A stretch of DNA of 64,000 nt from Balneolaceae bacterium (GTDB lineage Bacteria; Bacteroidota; Rhodothermia; Balneolales; Balneolaceae). Shown one piece after another: positions 63,700 through 64,000 of this stretch. The translations under genes were made by a program, and so were the position numbers. The number at the start of each line of letters is the position of its first letter. The first letter of the stretch is position 1. The notes under the pieces are model-generated. The model made no database searches. It was not told where the DNA came from and worked only from the letters and a program-made list of their open reading frames with translations. Location of the stretch: positions 62,001 to 126,000 of the forward strand of contig JAGYJQ010000002.1 in assembly GCA_018401935.1 (NCBI GenBank), given 5' to 3'.

Positions 63700-64000
63700 A
63701 TGGAATGCATCCATTTACTACCTTTTATGATGCCAATGAATGCCTCTATGCTTGACCATAATAATACTGTAAAAATAAGAGGAATGGAACGTCCATTTTT
63801 ATTCAATAGAAATACCGGGACCGTTTATTTTACATCTGTACTAGCACGGTGTTTTACTAAAATCCAACTCATTTTAGCTCTATTCTGTTTGTATTTGTAT
63901 TCCAGCCCTACCGCCCTAGCCCATAGCTTTGATAGTACTGGTACCATGCATGTTAGCTATACCTTCCATACTGAAATATATGGCACGACCTCTGTCCGAC
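63700..64000 (+). CDS. start of an exported protein, cut by the window edge
   Basis: An open frame from ATG 63700 runs without a stop to the end of the window (100 codons seen). Later starts at 63748 and 63784 are in frame; one of them may be the real one. A hydrophobic signal region (KIQLILALFCLYLY, ending PTALAH) lies about 30 residues before the edge, then HVSYTFHTEIYG, which could be the first strand of an outer-membrane or secreted protein. The family cannot be told from this fragment. Confidence 0.6.
   Translation, partial: MECIHLLPFMMPMNASMLDHNNTVKIRGMERPFLFNRNTGTVYFTSVLARCFTKIQLILALFCLYLYSSPTALAHSFDSTGTMHVSYTFHTEIYGTTSVR

Overview
The window looks like chromosomal DNA from a Bacteroidota-type organism, most likely the Balneolota/Rhodothermota branch (Balneolaceae-like). 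This rests on several things: moderate to low GC by eye, mostly leaderless-looking starts without Shine-Dalgarno sequences, many TonB-dependent receptors with carboxypeptidase-like N-terminal domains, an ECF-sigma/FecR/STN-receptor set, DUF4249, DUF4159 and DUF5916 proteins, a PorV/PorQ-family protein, and four type IX secretion tails with the YPNPFNP motif ending in TLIK. The taxonomic placement is inference from gene content. No phage, IS element, integrase, CRISPR array or tRNA was seen; the one RNA gene is a tmRNA.

Layout. 1-3.3 kb: two small His-rich exported proteins and a TonB receptor, probably metal uptake. 3.4-15 kb: miscellaneous genes (DNA alkyl repair, PepSY protein, M14 peptidase, DUF5916 protein, threonine dehydratase, BglX-like GH3, MsbA-like ABC exporter). 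15.1-20.7 kb: a cell-surface-signalling operon (ECF sigma, unknown lipoprotein, FecR anti-sigma, STN-TonB receptor). 21.0-37.9 kb: a dense group whose known families fit peptidoglycan breakdown and salvage. It holds two phosphodiester glycosidases, an AmpG-like permease, two N-acetylmuramoyl-L-alanine amidases, NamZ (DUF1343), NagZ, a NagX-like membrane protein, a metallophosphoesterase and a DigH-like GHL10 glycosidase. 38-47.2 kb: a minus-strand outer-membrane operon (TonB receptor, secreted FlgD-Ig-type protein, PorV/PorQ-like barrel, TIG lipoprotein, T9SS propeller protein) ending in a clear intrinsic terminator. The receptor's last third is broken by many 1-nt frameshifts. 47.6-48.0 kb: tmRNA. 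48.2-52.2 kb: TonB receptor, DUF4249, DUF4159. 52.3-63.6 kb: mainly housekeeping genes (dnaG, S41 peptidase pair, sucD, glgC, glgA, NatA/NatB-like ABC pair, hisN-like phosphatase). 63.7-64.0 kb: start of an exported protein cut by the window edge.

How the genes may work together (inference). The signals sort the peptidoglycan enzymes by compartment. The T9SS-tailed amidase, GHL10 enzyme and one phosphodiester glycosidase would act at the cell surface. The second amidase, NamZ, the second phosphodiester glycosidase and the phosphoesterase would be periplasmic. AmpG-like and NagX-like proteins would carry sugars across the inner membrane, and signal-less NagZ would finish the job in the cytoplasm. 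The adjacent TonB/PorV/TIG operon could bring glycan fragments across the outer membrane. The amino-sugar steps (MurQ, kinases, NagA/NagB) are not in this window. This SusD-less, T9SS-based peptidoglycan utilisation locus is the most interesting candidate system here.
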